A stretch of 64,000 nucleotides of DNA from assembly GCF_007923445.1 (NCBI RefSeq), contig NZ_VOJI01000003.1:124001-188000 (forward strand). Direction: 5' to 3'. The position numbers and the translations under genes are program-made. This DNA is from Puniceibacterium confluentis (GTDB taxonomy: Bacteria; Pseudomonadota; Alphaproteobacteria; Rhodobacterales; Rhodobacteraceae). Positions 1 through 8,842 of this stretch are shown here, in pieces; within the stretch, counting starts at the first letter, position 1, and the number at the start of each line of letters is the position of its first letter. Below the pieces are notes generated by a model. That model was not told where the DNA came from and did no database searches. It saw only the letters and a program-made list of their open reading frames with translations.

Positions 1-559
1 CGGCCTGTGCGCACAGGGCGGCGAGGGTCAGGGTCAGCAGGCCCAGTCCGTGCGGGCCGAACAGGGACACCCACTGAATTGCCGGCGACGGCGCCCAGAG
101 ATAGGCCACATGCGCCCAGGGAAATCCGGTCAGGACATAGGCCCGCGCCAGTTCCGCAGCGGCCCAGAACGGCACCAGCGCCCAGACGCGGCCCACCTGA
201 GCCGCCCCCCAGAAGGCCAGAGCCCAGAACAACGCCAGACCCGCGGCTATGCCGAACAACGCAAAGGGGGCCATCCAGCCCGTCGTCGCGGCATCGACCT
301 GAAACGGTTCGACAATCCAGCCGAGCCCAAGACCGAAATACCCCAGACCAAAGGCCCATCCCGCCCCGATCCAGCCGTGTGGCATGATCCGGATCAGGGC
401 AAAGACCGCAACCAGCCCCGGAAAGGCCAGCATCCAGAGATCGTAAGGTGCCTGCCCCAACGCAAAAATGCCGCCAGCAGCAATCGCCAGCGGCAGCCGA
501 CTCCACTGCGGCAGATGCGCGGCCCGGACACGGGCCGCAGGCGGCGTAGTGTCAGACAC
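1..559 (-). CDS. lnt: Apolipoprotein N-acyltransferase, N-terminal part (cut by window edge)
   Basis: Lnt is the inner-membrane enzyme that adds the third acyl chain to the N-terminal cysteine of lipoproteins. About 186 residues are visible. They are rich in hydrophobic helices and contain the Lnt-like stretches FALGQAPYDLW, GYFGLGLGWIVEPF and ELARAYVLTGFPW. The C-terminal nitrilase domain with the catalytic triad lies outside the window. A GTG at 559 is the best start: it overlaps the end of corC by 8 bases (GTGTCTGA), which suggests translational coupling. The order phoH-ybeY-corC-lnt is a standard alphaproteobacterial arrangement and supports the call. The gene is read by its own translation because it runs off the left edge. 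Confidence 0.9.
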   Translation of the reverse strand, partial: MSDTTPPAARVRAAHLPQWSRLPLAIAAGGIFALGQAPYDLWMLAFPGLVAVFALIRIMPHGWIGAGWAFGLGYFGLGLGWIVEPFQVDAATTGWMAPFALFGIAAGLALFWALAFWGAAQVGRVWALVPFWAAAELARAYVLTGFPWAHVAYLWAPSPAIQWVSLFGPHGLGLLTLTLAALCAQA

Positions 560-1481
560 GGCCCGCCTCGGCAGCGGCATTGGCGGCGGCGGCCGCAGCC
601 GTGCCGGGGCTGCCGGGCATACGGACGCGCAACCGCTTGATCCGGCGCGGGTCAGCATCGACAACTTCGAATTCGACGCCGTCCGGATGCGGCACCATCT
701 CCCCGCGAGCGGGCACATGTCCGGACAGCACAAAGACCAGACCGCCCAGGGTGTCGATTTCCTCGCCGTCGATATCGTCGTGATCGGTCAACTGCATGCC
801 GATCTCGGCTTCGAACTCTTCCAGCGGCGTGGTGGCCAGCGCCAGATAGCAGCCGGATTTTTCCTGGGTAAAATTCTTGCCCTCGTCGGTGTCGTGCTCG
901 TCCTCGATCTGTCCGACGACCTGTTCGATCAGATCTTCGATGGTGACGAGCCCGTCAACGCCGCCGTATTCGTCGATCACCAGCGCCATGTGACGCCGTT
1001 CGGTCTGCATCTTGGTCAGCAGCACGCCGATCGGCATCGAGGGCGGCACAAAAAGCAGCGGCCGCAGCATCTTCTTCAGGTCGAACTGGGTGTTCGCACC
1101 GTTGAAGCCATGCATCAGGGCAAAATCCTTGAGGTGCGCCATGCCCACCGGCGTGTCGAGCGTACCGCTGAACACCGGCAACCGCGTCATGCCGCTTTCC
1201 CGGAAGACCCTGACCAACTCGTCCTTGGAGATGCTGTCGGGCACCGAAACGATCTCGGCCCGTGGCACGGCCACATCCTCGACCCGCATCCGGCGCAGAT
1301 TTATCATCCCGTGCGTCGGCTGCGGAACAGAGCTCTGCACCTCGCCATTGACGTCGGGCGTCGCGCCCTCTCCGGGGGTCAGTACCCCCACGATCCGGCG
1401 GAAGAACCCCACCGACCTGTTATCCTGTTCCTCGTCCTGCGCGCTCTGCGCTGCGTTAGAAGAACCGTCGCTGTCGCCCAT
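552..1481 (-). CDS. corC: CorC/HlyC-family CBS-domain protein
   Basis: This 309-residue cytosolic protein has an acidic N-terminal tail (about 1-55), two CBS domains (about 66-190, with EDVAVPRAEIVSV and MALVIDEYGGVDGLVTIEDL) and a C-terminal CorC_HlyC domain (about 210-285). Family members are linked to magnesium/cobalt efflux, and this short form has no DUF21 membrane domain. The ATG at 1481 is chosen because GGGAT lies just upstream and the frame further upstream has no family similarity. It sits 55 bases after ybeY and overlaps lnt. The transport role comes from family knowledge and is not visible in the sequence. Confidence 0.9.
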   Translation of the reverse strand: MGDSDGSSNAAQSAQDEEQDNRSVGFFRRIVGVLTPGEGATPDVNGEVQSSVPQPTHGMINLRRMRVEDVAVPRAEIVSVPDSISKDELVRVFRESGMTRLPVFSGTLDTPVGMAHLKDFALMHGFNGANTQFDLKKMLRPLLFVPPSMPIGVLLTKMQTERRHMALVIDEYGGVDGLVTIEDLIEQVVGQIEDEHDTDEGKNFTQEKSGCYLALATTPLEEFEAEIGMQLTDHDDIDGEEIDTLGGLVFVLSGHVPARGEMVPHPDGVEFEVVDADPRRIKRLRVRMPGSPGTAAAAAANAAAEAGRV

Positions 1482-1536
1482 CTTATCCCTGTCCAAATCA
1501 GCAATGCGCCAGGCACTGCCGTTCCTTTTACGTCGT

Positions 1537-2061
1537 CTAGTCGTCCCTATATGGGTCGTCGATACCCATTTTGCCAAGTATGGCGGTCTCATGCCCCTCC
1601 ATTAACGTGGCATCGCCGTCACGGACATGATCATACCCCAGCAAATGCAAAATTCCGTGCACGATCAGGTGCGACACATGGTCAGGCATGGATTTGCCCG
1701 ATTCTGCGGCTTCGCGCGCGCAGGTGTCCCAGGAAATGGCAATGTCGCCAAGGCTTTCGGGGTCGGCCTCGGATCCTGGCGGCGCGTCGTCGGGTGCCGC
1801 GCCCTCGACTTCGGCCGACAGGTCCCAGGCCGGCCAGCTGAGAACGTTGGTCGGTGTCGGCTTGCCCCGAAAATCGGCGTTCAGGGTCGCGATGCGGGCA
1901 TCGTCGCATGCCAGCACCGCAATGTCGTACTGTCCGGGGTCAAGGTTCAGGTGATTCAGGGCCGCACGGGCCGCCGTTTCGGCCAATGCGTCCAGACCCA
2001 GACCTCTCCAGCGGTCGTCCTCTGAAATGATGTCCGTGATCATCTTCGGGTCCGACGGCAT
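1537..2061 (-). CDS. ybeY: Endoribonuclease YbeY (rRNA maturation factor)
   Basis: YbeY is a zinc-dependent endoribonuclease for 16S rRNA 3'-end maturation and ribosome quality control. The 174 residues carry the metal-binding signature HGILHLLGYDH, with H135, H139 and H145 as the ligands. The N-terminal part includes the family stretch TNVLSWP. A region of about 20 residues rich in A, P, D and E (about 84-102) looks like a lineage-specific insertion. The ATG at 2061 shares its A with the phoH stop codon (TAATG), so the two genes are translationally coupled. A second in-frame ATG six codons later is possible. Confidence 0.95.
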   Translation of the reverse strand: MPSDPKMITDIISEDDRWRGLGLDALAETAARAALNHLNLDPGQYDIAVLACDDARIATLNADFRGKPTPTNVLSWPAWDLSAEVEGAAPDDAPPGSEADPESLGDIAISWDTCAREAAESGKSMPDHVSHLIVHGILHLLGYDHVRDGDATLMEGHETAILGKMGIDDPYRDD

Positions 2062-3041
2062 TATGCGCCCCCGGTGTCCTTTTCGTAGGCTTCGATGATC
2101 GCCGCCACCAGCGGGTGACGCACCACATCCTTGGCCGTGAAGTAGTTGAAGCTGATCTTGGGTATATTCCCCAACAGCCGCTCCGCATCCTGCAGCCCCG
2201 ACGGCACGCCGCGCGGCAGGTCGATCTGCGTGCGGTCGCCGGTGATCACCATGCGCGATCCTTCGCCCAGACGGGTCAGGAACATCTTCATCTGCATCGT
2301 GGTGGCGTTCTGCGCCTCGTCCAGCACCACAAAGGCATTGGCCAGGGTCCGCCCCCGCATGAACGCCAGCGGAGCGATCTCGATCACCTTTTCCTCACGC
2401 AGCTTGGCAAGCTGCTTGCCCGGCAGGAAATCGTTCAGCGCATCATAGAGCGGCTGCATGTAGGGATCGACCTTGTCCTCCATCGCGCCCGGCAGAAAGC
2501 CCAGCTTTTCCCCGGCCTCGACGGCAGGTCGTGACAGGATGATCTTGTCGACCATGCCGTTGATGAACATGTTCACGCCGACAGCAACGGCAAGATATGT
2601 CTTGCCGGTGCCCGCCGGCCCGATGCCGAACGCCAGTTCGTGCTGAAACAGCGACCGGACATAGGCCTTTTGCGCATCCGTGCGCGGCTCGACCAGCTTC
2701 CTGCGGGTCTTGATCTCGACCTTGCCGCCGGAAAACATCTCCATCTGCGCATCCGCGCCTGCGGGCTCGTCCGGGGCCATGCGGAATTCCCGGTCAATGT
2801 CGCCCTGCCCGACACTGCGGCCCTGCTCGAGCCGGGCGTAGAGGGCATTCAGCACCTCTTTCGCCTCTGCCTGCGCAGCGGGTTCGCCGTGGATCGCCAG
2901 GATGTTGCCGCGACGCAGGATCTGAACCCCGAGCCGCGTCTCGATATCGGTTAGGTTGCGATCAAACTCACCACAGAGTTCGATAAGCAAACGGTTGTCG
3001 GGAAATTCGAGGCTGACTTCGGTCAATGTGCCTGTGGTCAC
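2061..3041 (-). CDS. phoH: PhoH-family ATPase
   Basis: This 326-residue protein has an N-terminal KH-like region (about 10-75) and a PhoH P-loop domain. The Walker A motif [10 protein letters not shown] is at about 141-150 and the Walker B/DEAQN motif at about 240. PhoH proteins are cytosolic ATPases associated with RNA metabolism, and the gene is almost always next to ybeY, as here. I chose the GTG at 3041 because GGAG lies six bases upstream. A TTG at 3080 in the same frame has no ribosome binding site. A hairpin terminator upstream (3134-3165) separates it from the lipoprotein/OmpA pair, so its promoter probably lies in 3042-3133. Confidence 0.93.
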   Translation of the reverse strand: MTTGTLTEVSLEFPDNRLLIELCGEFDRNLTDIETRLGVQILRRGNILAIHGEPAAQAEAKEVLNALYARLEQGRSVGQGDIDREFRMAPDEPAGADAQMEMFSGGKVEIKTRRKLVEPRTDAQKAYVRSLFQHELAFGIGPAGTGKTYLAVAVGVNMFINGMVDKIILSRPAVEAGEKLGFLPGAMEDKVDPYMQPLYDALNDFLPGKQLAKLREEKVIEIAPLAFMRGRTLANAFVVLDEAQNATTMQMKMFLTRLGEGSRMVITGDRTQIDLPRGVPSGLQDAERLLGNIPKISFNYFTAKDVVRHPLVAAIIEAYEKDTGGA

Positions 3042-3133
3042 GCATGTCTCCAAGCTTGCGGTTCCGGGTGAGGGTGCCAAGCCCGGACGGACAAGGCAAG
3101 CGAATGCCGACGTATGGCAGGGGTCGAAATGGC

Positions 3134-3165
3134 AAAAGGCCGCGCAGCTGGCAGCTGCACGGCCT
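3134..3165 (-). terminator. Rho-independent terminator after the lipoprotein gene
   Basis: Read on the minus strand, an imperfect inverted repeat (AGGCCGTGCAGCTG pairing with CAGCTGCGCGGCCT) is followed by TTTT. It lies 27 bases past the lipoprotein stop and would end the OmpA/lipoprotein transcript before phoH. Confidence 0.7.
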
Positions 3166-3191
3166 GAGATATGCAGGCGATGCCCAAGATG

Positions 3192-3509
3192 CTAGAGCGG
3201 ATCGCCGATGATATTGGTCGAGCCCTGCTTGAAATCGCCGGTGGCGATGGTCGGCGGGGCCGTGCCCGAGCAGACCGGCTTGCCGTATTTGTCCAGCCGA
3301 CCCGACAGGTAGCCCTCGACGCCGTCGTCGATGATCCAGTGGTCGCAGCCATTGGGGTCGACCCAGATCCCGGCCTTCATCTGGGTCAGGTCGTCGCGAT
3401 CAAAGAAGTTGCGGTCGGCGCTCTTGTCCGGGCCAATCGGAATATCCGGCGAGCAGGCCGCCAATGCGCCCATCAGCGGCAGGACCAGAAGTGTTCTTGC
3501 GAATGTCAT
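3192..3509 (-). CDS. Small lipoprotein with a GIWVDPxGCxHW module
   Basis: This 105-residue protein starts with a signal peptide and a lipobox (GALAAC, lipidation at C19). It is therefore predicted to be a membrane-anchored periplasmic lipoprotein. Residues 46-80 (GIWVDPNGCDHW, then DDGVEGYLSGRLDKYGKPVC) are clearly homologous to residues 65-98 of the OmpA-like protein encoded just upstream. The two cysteines at each end (C55 and C80) are conserved between the copies and could form a disulphide. The gene follows the OmpA-like gene by 13 bases and shares its operon. I do not recognise a named family and assign no function beyond an envelope location. Confidence 0.85.
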   Translation of the reverse strand: MTFARTLLVLPLMGALAACSPDIPIGPDKSADRNFFDRDDLTQMKAGIWVDPNGCDHWIIDDGVEGYLSGRLDKYGKPVCSGTAPPTIATGDFKQGSTNIIGDPL

Positions 3510-3522
3510 TTATCCGGTCCCC

Positions 3523-4155
3523 TTACTGAATGCAGATGATTTCGACACGACGGTTCTTGGCCATGCCTTCGTTGGTGCCATTGGTCGCCACCGGCATCCG
3601 TTCGCCGTAGCCGCGCACATCCACGATGTTCGCGCCGACGGATTTCCCGACGGCCGCAACGGAATTGGCGCGGTTGTAGCTCAGGCGCATGTTGTAGTCG
3701 TCCGAGGCCCGGCTGTCGGTATGGCCGACGACCACGAAGGCAACGGCAGAAGACGAGCGGAAGAAATCGGCCAGGCGCTGGCGTCCCGCCGGAGCGATCG
3801 CATATTTGTCGGTCGCAAAAAACTGGTCCGTGTTCATCACGCCGCAGACGTTCTGACGACGGCAGACCGGGATGCCCTGACGGGTCAGATGGTTGTCCAT
3901 GTAACCTTCGACACCATCATCCATCACCCAGTGTTCACATCCGTCGGGATCCACCCAGATACCGGGAATGTACTGTTCACCACGGATGGTGCGGGTGTTC
4001 TGCGTCGAAACGACGGGTGTGCGGGCATCGACAGCGCCGCCGGACACACCGGTCGACTGGGCATAGCCGGGCACCACCGCTGACACCCCCACGACACTGA
4101 CAAGCGCCGCGACCGTCATCGCGGATCGAACGGCTTTGGAAATACGATTGGCCAC
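3523..4155 (-). CDS. OmpA-family protein with N-terminal two-cysteine module
   Basis: The protein has 210 residues from a GTG start at 4155, preceded by GAGG. The order is a signal peptide (about 1-32, ending VPGYAQ), the GIWVDPDGCEHW module (65-98), and a C-terminal OmpA peptidoglycan-binding domain (about 110-210). The OmpA domain carries VVGHTDSRASDDYN, RGYGERMP and NRRVEI. Such proteins tether the outer membrane or an envelope complex to peptidoglycan. The module is shared with the downstream lipoprotein, so the pair may act together. An upstream AT-rich spacer (4156-4423) probably holds the promoter. The partner and exact role are unknown. Confidence 0.88.
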   Translation of the reverse strand: MANRISKAVRSAMTVAALVSVVGVSAVVPGYAQSTGVSGGAVDARTPVVSTQNTRTIRGEQYIPGIWVDPDGCEHWVMDDGVEGYMDNHLTRQGIPVCRRQNVCGVMNTDQFFATDKYAIAPAGRQRLADFFRSSSAVAFVVVGHTDSRASDDYNMRLSYNRANSVAAVGKSVGANIVDVRGYGERMPVATNGTNEGMAKNRRVEIICIQ

Positions 4156-4423
4156 AGCCTCTGTCCCTCTTGTTGTTCCCCCAGGAGACCGCGCGCGAAA
4201 AAATGCAGGGCGGCGCAAACTGACTATAATCAACACATTAGCAAACAAAATGCCTATGTGAAGCGAAAACCACAAGATATTGTGGCTATTTGGGAAACAC
4301 TGTCTACCAGAAGCCGCGAATATCTCGTGGTTTACACAAATTCAGGGAATTTTCAGAGGCTTGCCGCCCGCTATTAATCTGCGTGGTTCGCGAACAGATG
4401 CGGGGCCGGACATCTCTGTCAGG

Positions 4424-5743
4424 TCAGATCAAAACGCCTTTCAGCGAGTTTCGGGCGCTCTCGGTGATTCTGACCCGCGCCATGTCACCCGGCCGGGCCT
4501 CGGGCGCCAGGACATGAACCGCGTGCAGATATTCGGACTTTCCGCCCATCTGTCCGGGCATCCGACCCGGCTTTTCGAACAGGACAGTCAGGTCGCGCCC
4601 AACCATCGACTGCTGTACGGCCTGCTGCTGCCGGGTGATCAGCGCCTGCAACCGTTGCAGGCGATCGTCCTTCACGTCCTCGTCAACCTGCGCCCGATCC
4701 GCCGCCGGGGTGCCCGGGCGGGTGGAATACTTGAAGGTGTAGGCATACCCGTAGCCCACCGCCTCGATCAGATCGAGCGTCGCCTGAAAGTCTGCTTCGG
4801 TTTCTTCGGGAAAGCCGACGATGAAATCGCCCGACATCAGGATGTCCGGGCGCGCCGCACGCAGCCGTTCGATCAGCCGCAGATAACTTTCGGCGGTATG
4901 AGACCGGTTCATCCGCTTGAGAATGCGGTCGCTGCCGGACTGCACGGGAAGATGCAGATAGGGCATGAGTTTTGGGCAGGTTGCATGTGCTTCGATCAGA
5001 TCGTCGCTCATGTCGTTGGGGTGGCTGGTGGTAAAGCGGATCCGCTCCAGCCCGTCGACATCGTTCAGCGCCCAGATCAGCCGGGCCAGGGACCAGTCCC
5101 CCCCGGCCCCTGCCCCGTGATAGGCATTTACGTTCTGCCCCAGCAGGGTGATCTCGCGGACGCCGCGCGCGACCAGATCCCGTGCCTCGGCCAGCACACG
5201 GTCCGCCGGGCGGCTGACTTCGGCGCCGCGGGTGTAGGGCACGACACAGAAGGCACAGAACTTGTCACATCCCTCCTGCACCGTCAGAAATGCCGCCGGC
5301 GCACGGCGTGCCCTGGGGCGGGCCTTCAGCGCCTCGAACTTGTCCTCTTCGGGAAAATCGGTGTCGAGCGCGCGGACCCCGGTCCGGACCTGCGCCTCCA
5401 TCTGCGGCAGTCGATGATAACTCTGCGGGCCGACCACCAGATCAACCAGCGGCTGGCGCCGCATGATCTCGGCGCCTTCGGCCTGCGCCACACAGCCGGC
5501 GACACCGATCTTGAGGTCAGGTCTTGCCTCTTTCAGCCCCTTGTAGCGCCCCAGCTCGGAATAGACTTTTTCCGCCGCACGTTCGCGGATATGGCAGGTA
5601 TTGAGCAGGATCATGTCCGCGTCGTCGGGCGTGTCGGTCGCAACATATCCCTGTTCCCCCAGCGCCTCTGACATCCTCTCGGAATCATAGACGTTCATCT
5701 GGCAGCCATAGGTCTTGATGAACAGCTTCTTGGGCGAGGTCAT
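4424..5743 (-). CDS. miaB: tRNA-2-methylthio-N6-dimethylallyladenosine synthase MiaB
   Basis: MiaB is a radical-SAM methylthiotransferase that modifies A37 of tRNAs reading UNN codons. The 439 residues show the N-terminal UPF0004 domain with three cluster cysteines (C14 in TYGCQMN, C50 in NTC, C84 in VAGC). The radical-SAM motif CDKFCAFC follows (C159, C163, C166), with a C-terminal TRAM domain (about 375-439). The ATG at 5743 has GGAG upstream and gives the normal family length. The open frame extends far upstream of this codon but without similarity. The gene heads the miaB...phoH-ybeY-corC-lnt neighbourhood. Confidence 0.96.
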   Translation of the reverse strand: MTSPKKLFIKTYGCQMNVYDSERMSEALGEQGYVATDTPDDADMILLNTCHIRERAAEKVYSELGRYKGLKEARPDLKIGVAGCVAQAEGAEIMRRQPLVDLVVGPQSYHRLPQMEAQVRTGVRALDTDFPEEDKFEALKARPRARRAPAAFLTVQEGCDKFCAFCVVPYTRGAEVSRPADRVLAEARDLVARGVREITLLGQNVNAYHGAGAGGDWSLARLIWALNDVDGLERIRFTTSHPNDMSDDLIEAHATCPKLMPYLHLPVQSGSDRILKRMNRSHTAESYLRLIERLRAARPDILMSGDFIVGFPEETEADFQATLDLIEAVGYGYAYTFKYSTRPGTPAADRAQVDEDVKDDRLQRLQALITRQQQAVQQSMVGRDLTVLFEKPGRMPGQMGGKSEYLHAVHVLAPEARPGDMARVRITESARNSLKGVLI

Positions 5744-5953
5744 GGCGGGGGCTCCGGGATCGGGTTCAGGGGCGGGAGATACCGCGAAACAGGGGTCCGT
5801 CTCAATGCGAAACTTTGCAGGGCGATCAAGCGCCCCGTATGAGACGGCAGCGCGCCCTGCTGACAAAACTGGCGGAACTCCGCATAATTTCCGCACTGGC
5901 TTGCAATAGTGGGAAAATTCACCAAATCTGGCGCGAATGCTAACAGAGGTGGC

Positions 5954-6823
5954 ATGCAGTACTCGGGTCTGAACAACTTTCTGTCGCGCGGAGCGGCGTC
6001 GCTGGCCACCGGGCCGGTTGCGCTGGTCTTTGCCGAGGACGATGTCGAACTGGATACAACCCTGCGGCATCACCAGCAGAGCGGCTTTCACAGCGTGGTC
6101 GTGTTCATGCCGACCGTCTTTGACCTGCCGCCCGACCTGACCGACAGCGTCCACCGCGTCGACTATGACCCGGGCGCCGAAGGTGCGGTCGAGGCGGCGG
6201 TCAATGCGGTGATTGATGCGGCGCCGGGGATCTGGCTCTATTACTGTTTCAACGCCGAATACCTGTTCCACCCGTTCTGCGAGACCCGGGTCATCGGCGA
6301 AATGCTTGCGTTTCACGCCGAGGAACGGCGCGATGCCATGCTGTGCTATGTCATCGACCTGTACGCCGGGGACTTGAACAGCGCGCCCGATGCCGTCTCC
6401 CTCGACGAGGCGTACCTGGACCGCTCGGGGTATTACGCCCTGGCGCGCGCGGATGCCGCAAACCACAACCACCCCAAGGACCGGCAGCTGGACTTTTTCG
6501 GCGGGCTGCGGTGGCGCTTTGAAGAGCACGTGCCGCCGGAGCGGCGGAAAATCGACCGTATCGCGCTGTTCAAGGCAAAGCCGGGGTTGCGTTTGCGGTC
6601 GGATCACACCTTTGACGACGAGGAATACAACACCTACGCCTGCCCCTGGCACAACAATCTGACCGCGGCGATTGTCTCGTTCCGTACCGCCAAGGCGCTC
6701 AAGAAGAACCCCGGATCGACATTCGACATCAGCAGTTTCCGCTGGCATAACTCGGCCCAATTCGAATGGCATTCCCGCCAGCTTCTGGATCTGGGCCTCA
6801 TGGAACCCGGACAATGGTTCTGA
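5954..6823 (+). CDS. Uncharacterised glycosyltransferase-2-like protein
   Basis: The protein has 289 residues from the ATG at 5954, chosen because GAGGTGG stands just upstream. An earlier in-frame start at 5909 lacks a ribosome binding site. The sequence shows no signal peptide or clear membrane span. It resembles the 'glycosyl transferase family 2' hypothetical proteins of Rhodobacterales: [14 protein letters not shown] could be a degenerate nucleotide-sugar motif, and it is rich in tryptophan, tyrosine and histidine ([24 protein letters not shown]). I cannot identify a substrate. It is divergent from miaB, with 210 bases between, and lies 118 bases before the Crp/Fnr gene. Confidence 0.75.
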   Translation: MQYSGLNNFLSRGAASLATGPVALVFAEDDVELDTTLRHHQQSGFHSVVVFMPTVFDLPPDLTDSVHRVDYDPGAEGAVEAAVNAVIDAAPGIWLYYCFNAEYLFHPFCETRVIGEMLAFHAEERRDAMLCYVIDLYAGDLNSAPDAVSLDEAYLDRSGYYALARADAANHNHPKDRQLDFFGGLRWRFEEHVPPERRKIDRIALFKAKPGLRLRSDHTFDDEEYNTYACPWHNNLTAAIVSFRTAKALKKNPGSTFDISSFRWHNSAQFEWHSRQLLDLGLMEPGQWF

Positions 6824-6941
6824 ACACATGCGGGCAGGCTAGCGGCGCAACGCGGACGCGTAACGGGGCGGCCCGCCCTGACCTGAACCGTACCAGCAGG
6901 ATAGACATCCACTCCCTCCAGGACAGAGCACACGCGCGCGT

Positions 6942-7610
6942 ATGAAAAACTCCGAAAAATTTCCCGACCTTCTGAATTGCGCGTTGCTGGATGACATGCC
7001 GGTGGCGGAAAAGGCGGCGTTTCTGGATCAATGCATCGCCAAACAACACACAAAGGCGACCGAAATCCTGACTCAGGGCGAGCTTCCTTCGGGAATTTAC
7101 ATCATCGCTGCGGGGACCGCCGAAATCTCGTTCATCACCCCCAACGGCAACCGGGCGATCATCACGCATCTCGGGACGGGAGAGGCCATGGGCGAGGCCG
7201 AAGTCATTGGTCAACTGCCCTGCGTTGCCACGGCGGTTGCTCCCGTGGGGACCACTACCCTGCTCTGCCCCAACAGCCGGATCCGCACGGTCATGCAATC
7301 CGAGTTCTTCATACGCAACGTGGCGCGGACCTATGTCGGCCGGATGCTGCGGGACAACCAGTTCAAGGCGATCGACCAGTTTCAGCCGGTGGAACAGCGG
7401 ATCAGCAGCTATCTGTGGCATCTCTCGACTGCGGATCCAGTGGTGCGGGTCAGCCAGTCTTATCTCGCGAATGTCGCCGGCTGCTCGCGCCAGACCGTGA
7501 ACCGGGTCCTTGGCCGCCTGCGGGACGACGGGCTGATTGCGATCCGCAAGGAAGAGATCGAAGTTCTCAACGCCGAATTGCTGTCGGCGCAGATCGCGAA
7601 CAGCGCCTGA
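6942..7610 (+). CDS. Crp/Fnr-family transcriptional regulator
   Basis: The protein has 222 residues. A cyclic-nucleotide-binding-like beta-barrel (about 10-120, with GELPSGIYIIAAGTAEISF and GTGEAMGEAEVIGQL) is followed by a dimerisation helix and a C-terminal winged helix (about 150-215). The recognition segment is LANVAGCSRQTVNRVLGRL. The N terminus lacks the cysteine cluster of oxygen-sensing FNR, so an Fe-S sensor is unlikely. The family includes many effector types, and nothing nearby identifies the signal. No target operon is adjacent on the same strand. Confidence 0.9.
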   Translation: MKNSEKFPDLLNCALLDDMPVAEKAAFLDQCIAKQHTKATEILTQGELPSGIYIIAAGTAEISFITPNGNRAIITHLGTGEAMGEAEVIGQLPCVATAVAPVGTTTLLCPNSRIRTVMQSEFFIRNVARTYVGRMLRDNQFKAIDQFQPVEQRISSYLWHLSTADPVVRVSQSYLANVAGCSRQTVNRVLGRLRDDGLIAIRKEEIEVLNAELLSAQIANSA

Positions 7611-7706
7611 AACCGGTCTGCTGCATTTCGCGGGCGGCAGCGACTGGCGTGCCCTGTCTGTCCTGACGATGCACCGCCCCGACAGCAGCCGTGACAGCGT
7701 GTCAGA

Positions 7707-7744
7707 AAGAAAAAGGCGGGTTCAGGCACCTGCCCAAACCCGCC
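7707..7744 (-). terminator. Rho-independent terminator, minus orientation
   Basis: An 8-bp perfect stem (GGCGGGTT at 7715-7722 pairing with AACCCGCC at 7737-7744) is followed on the minus strand by CCTTTTTCTTTC. It lies about 300 bases past the fabI stop. It therefore ends either a long fabI 3' UTR or a separate small transcript that starts inside 7745-8040. Confidence 0.75.
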
Positions 7745-8040
7745 GAAGCTAAAACAATACTCATCACTCTTGTATATTGGTATACCACGACCGCCTGCCC
7801 CGGTGTCGCCAAGGCGACTTGGAGGGTCGGGTATTTGATATTTTTCCGAAACCCCCTGATTTTCGGGGAAATTTCACTGCACAACTCACCCATTGATTGA
7901 TGGGAGTCACGGGGTACGCCCATGAGTTGCCGGGTATCGATGGCTGGACGCGCAGATATGAGTCGCGCGCGTCGGTCGCTGGATCCGAATCGGACCGAAC
8001 GACACGGCGCGCGCGCCAGACCCGGACTTGCAGGCAGGGA
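7745..8040. other. Gene-free structured spacer downstream of fabI
   Basis: There is no convincing gene here; the open frames lack ribosome binding sites. The AT content is higher than in the neighbouring genes. Several symmetrical elements are present: TGGTATACCA (7778-7787, a perfect 10-bp palindrome), GTCGCC-AA-GGCGAC (7806-7819), an imperfect repeat of TTCCGAAA with TTTTCGGGGAA (about 7844-7870), and the nested structure at 7882-7929. Together with the terminator at 7707-7744 this suggests a non-coding transcript on the minus strand, either the fabI 3' UTR or an independent RNA. Confidence 0.5.
7882..7929 (-). ncRNA. Candidate three-way-junction RNA element
   Basis: An outer 7-bp stem (CAACTCA at 7882-7888 with TGAGTTG at 7923-7929) encloses two hairpins. 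The first is a 5-bp stem (CCCAT 7889-7893 with ATGGG 7900-7904, six-base loop). The second is a short GGG/CCC stem inside 7911-7921. The whole folds as a compact three-way junction on either strand. I place it on the minus strand because fabI and the downstream terminator are there. It matches no RNA family I recognise. Confidence 0.35.
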
Positions 8041-8832
8041 CTAAAGGTTTTCGTACTGCGGCATGCCCAGGATATGAAAGCCGCCGTCGACGTGAATGAT
8101 CTCGCCCGTGGTGCAGGCACCAGCATCCGACACGAGGTAGACAGCGGTGCCACCGACGGCGTCCAGCGTCGCATTGGCGCGCAGCGGCGCGTTCATGTCG
8201 GTGTGCTTGTAGGTTTTGCGGGCGCCGCCGATGGCGGCCCCGGCCAGAGTCTTCATCGGCCCGGGGCTGATGGCGTTCACCCGAATGCCCTCGGGGCCCA
8301 GATCATTGGCAAGATACCGCGTCGCAGCCTCAAGCGCGGCTTTGGCGACGCCCATGACGTTATAATTGGGCACCACCTTGTTGCTGCCCTGATAGGTCAG
8401 GGTGATCAACGTGCCGCCGTTGTCGACCATCAGCGGGTGCGCCCGCCGGGCAATCTCGACAAAACTGTAGGCTGAAATGTCCAGCGACCGCTTGAAGTTG
8501 TCGCGCGAGGTGTTGAGAAACCGCCCGGTCAGTTCCGACTTGTCGGAAAACGCGATGGCGTGCACCACAAAGTCGATGCTCGGCCAGCGCGCTGCCAGCT
8601 GCTCGAACGCCGAGTCCAGCGAGGCATCATCGGTCACATCCACATCGACCATGAAATCCGATCCGACGCTTTCGGCCAGCGGCTTCAAGCGCGAACCGAA
8701 GGCTTCGCCCTGGTAGGTGAACGCGAGTTCGGCCCCGGCCCCGGCCAGCGCCCTTGCGATGCCCCAGGCGATCGACCGTTCGTTGGCCACCCCCATGACA
8801 AGCCCGCGCTTGCCTTTCAGCTGATCCGACAT
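8041..8832 (-). CDS. fabI: Enoyl-[acyl-carrier-protein] reductase (NADH) FabI
   Basis: FabI carries out the last reduction in each fatty-acid elongation cycle. The 263 residues carry the FabI form of the SDR fold: GVANERSIAWG for the dinucleotide, and catalytic Y147, Y157 and K164 (YNVMGVAK), matching Escherichia coli Y146, Y156 and K163. The ATG at 8832 comes 10 bases after the fabB stop. It is the third gene of fabA-fabB-fabI, and co-transcription is expected from spacing. Confidence 0.95.
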   Translation of the reverse strand: MSDQLKGKRGLVMGVANERSIAWGIARALAGAGAELAFTYQGEAFGSRLKPLAESVGSDFMVDVDVTDDASLDSAFEQLAARWPSIDFVVHAIAFSDKSELTGRFLNTSRDNFKRSLDISAYSFVEIARRAHPLMVDNGGTLITLTYQGSNKVVPNYNVMGVAKAALEAATRYLANDLGPEGIRVNAISPGPMKTLAGAAIGGARKTYKHTDMNAPLRANATLDAVGGTAVYLVSDAGACTTGEIIHVDGGFHILGMPQYENL

Positions 8833-8842
8833 GTCTTTGATC

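Noticed and set aside
4280-5671. Long open frame on the plus strand opposite miaB (463 codons)
   Set aside because: It is antisense to miaB, has no domain similarity and owes its length to GC-rich codon bias.
7702-7923. 73-codon minus-strand frame in the fabI spacer
   Set aside because: It runs through the terminator hairpin and the structured elements and has no ribosome binding site.
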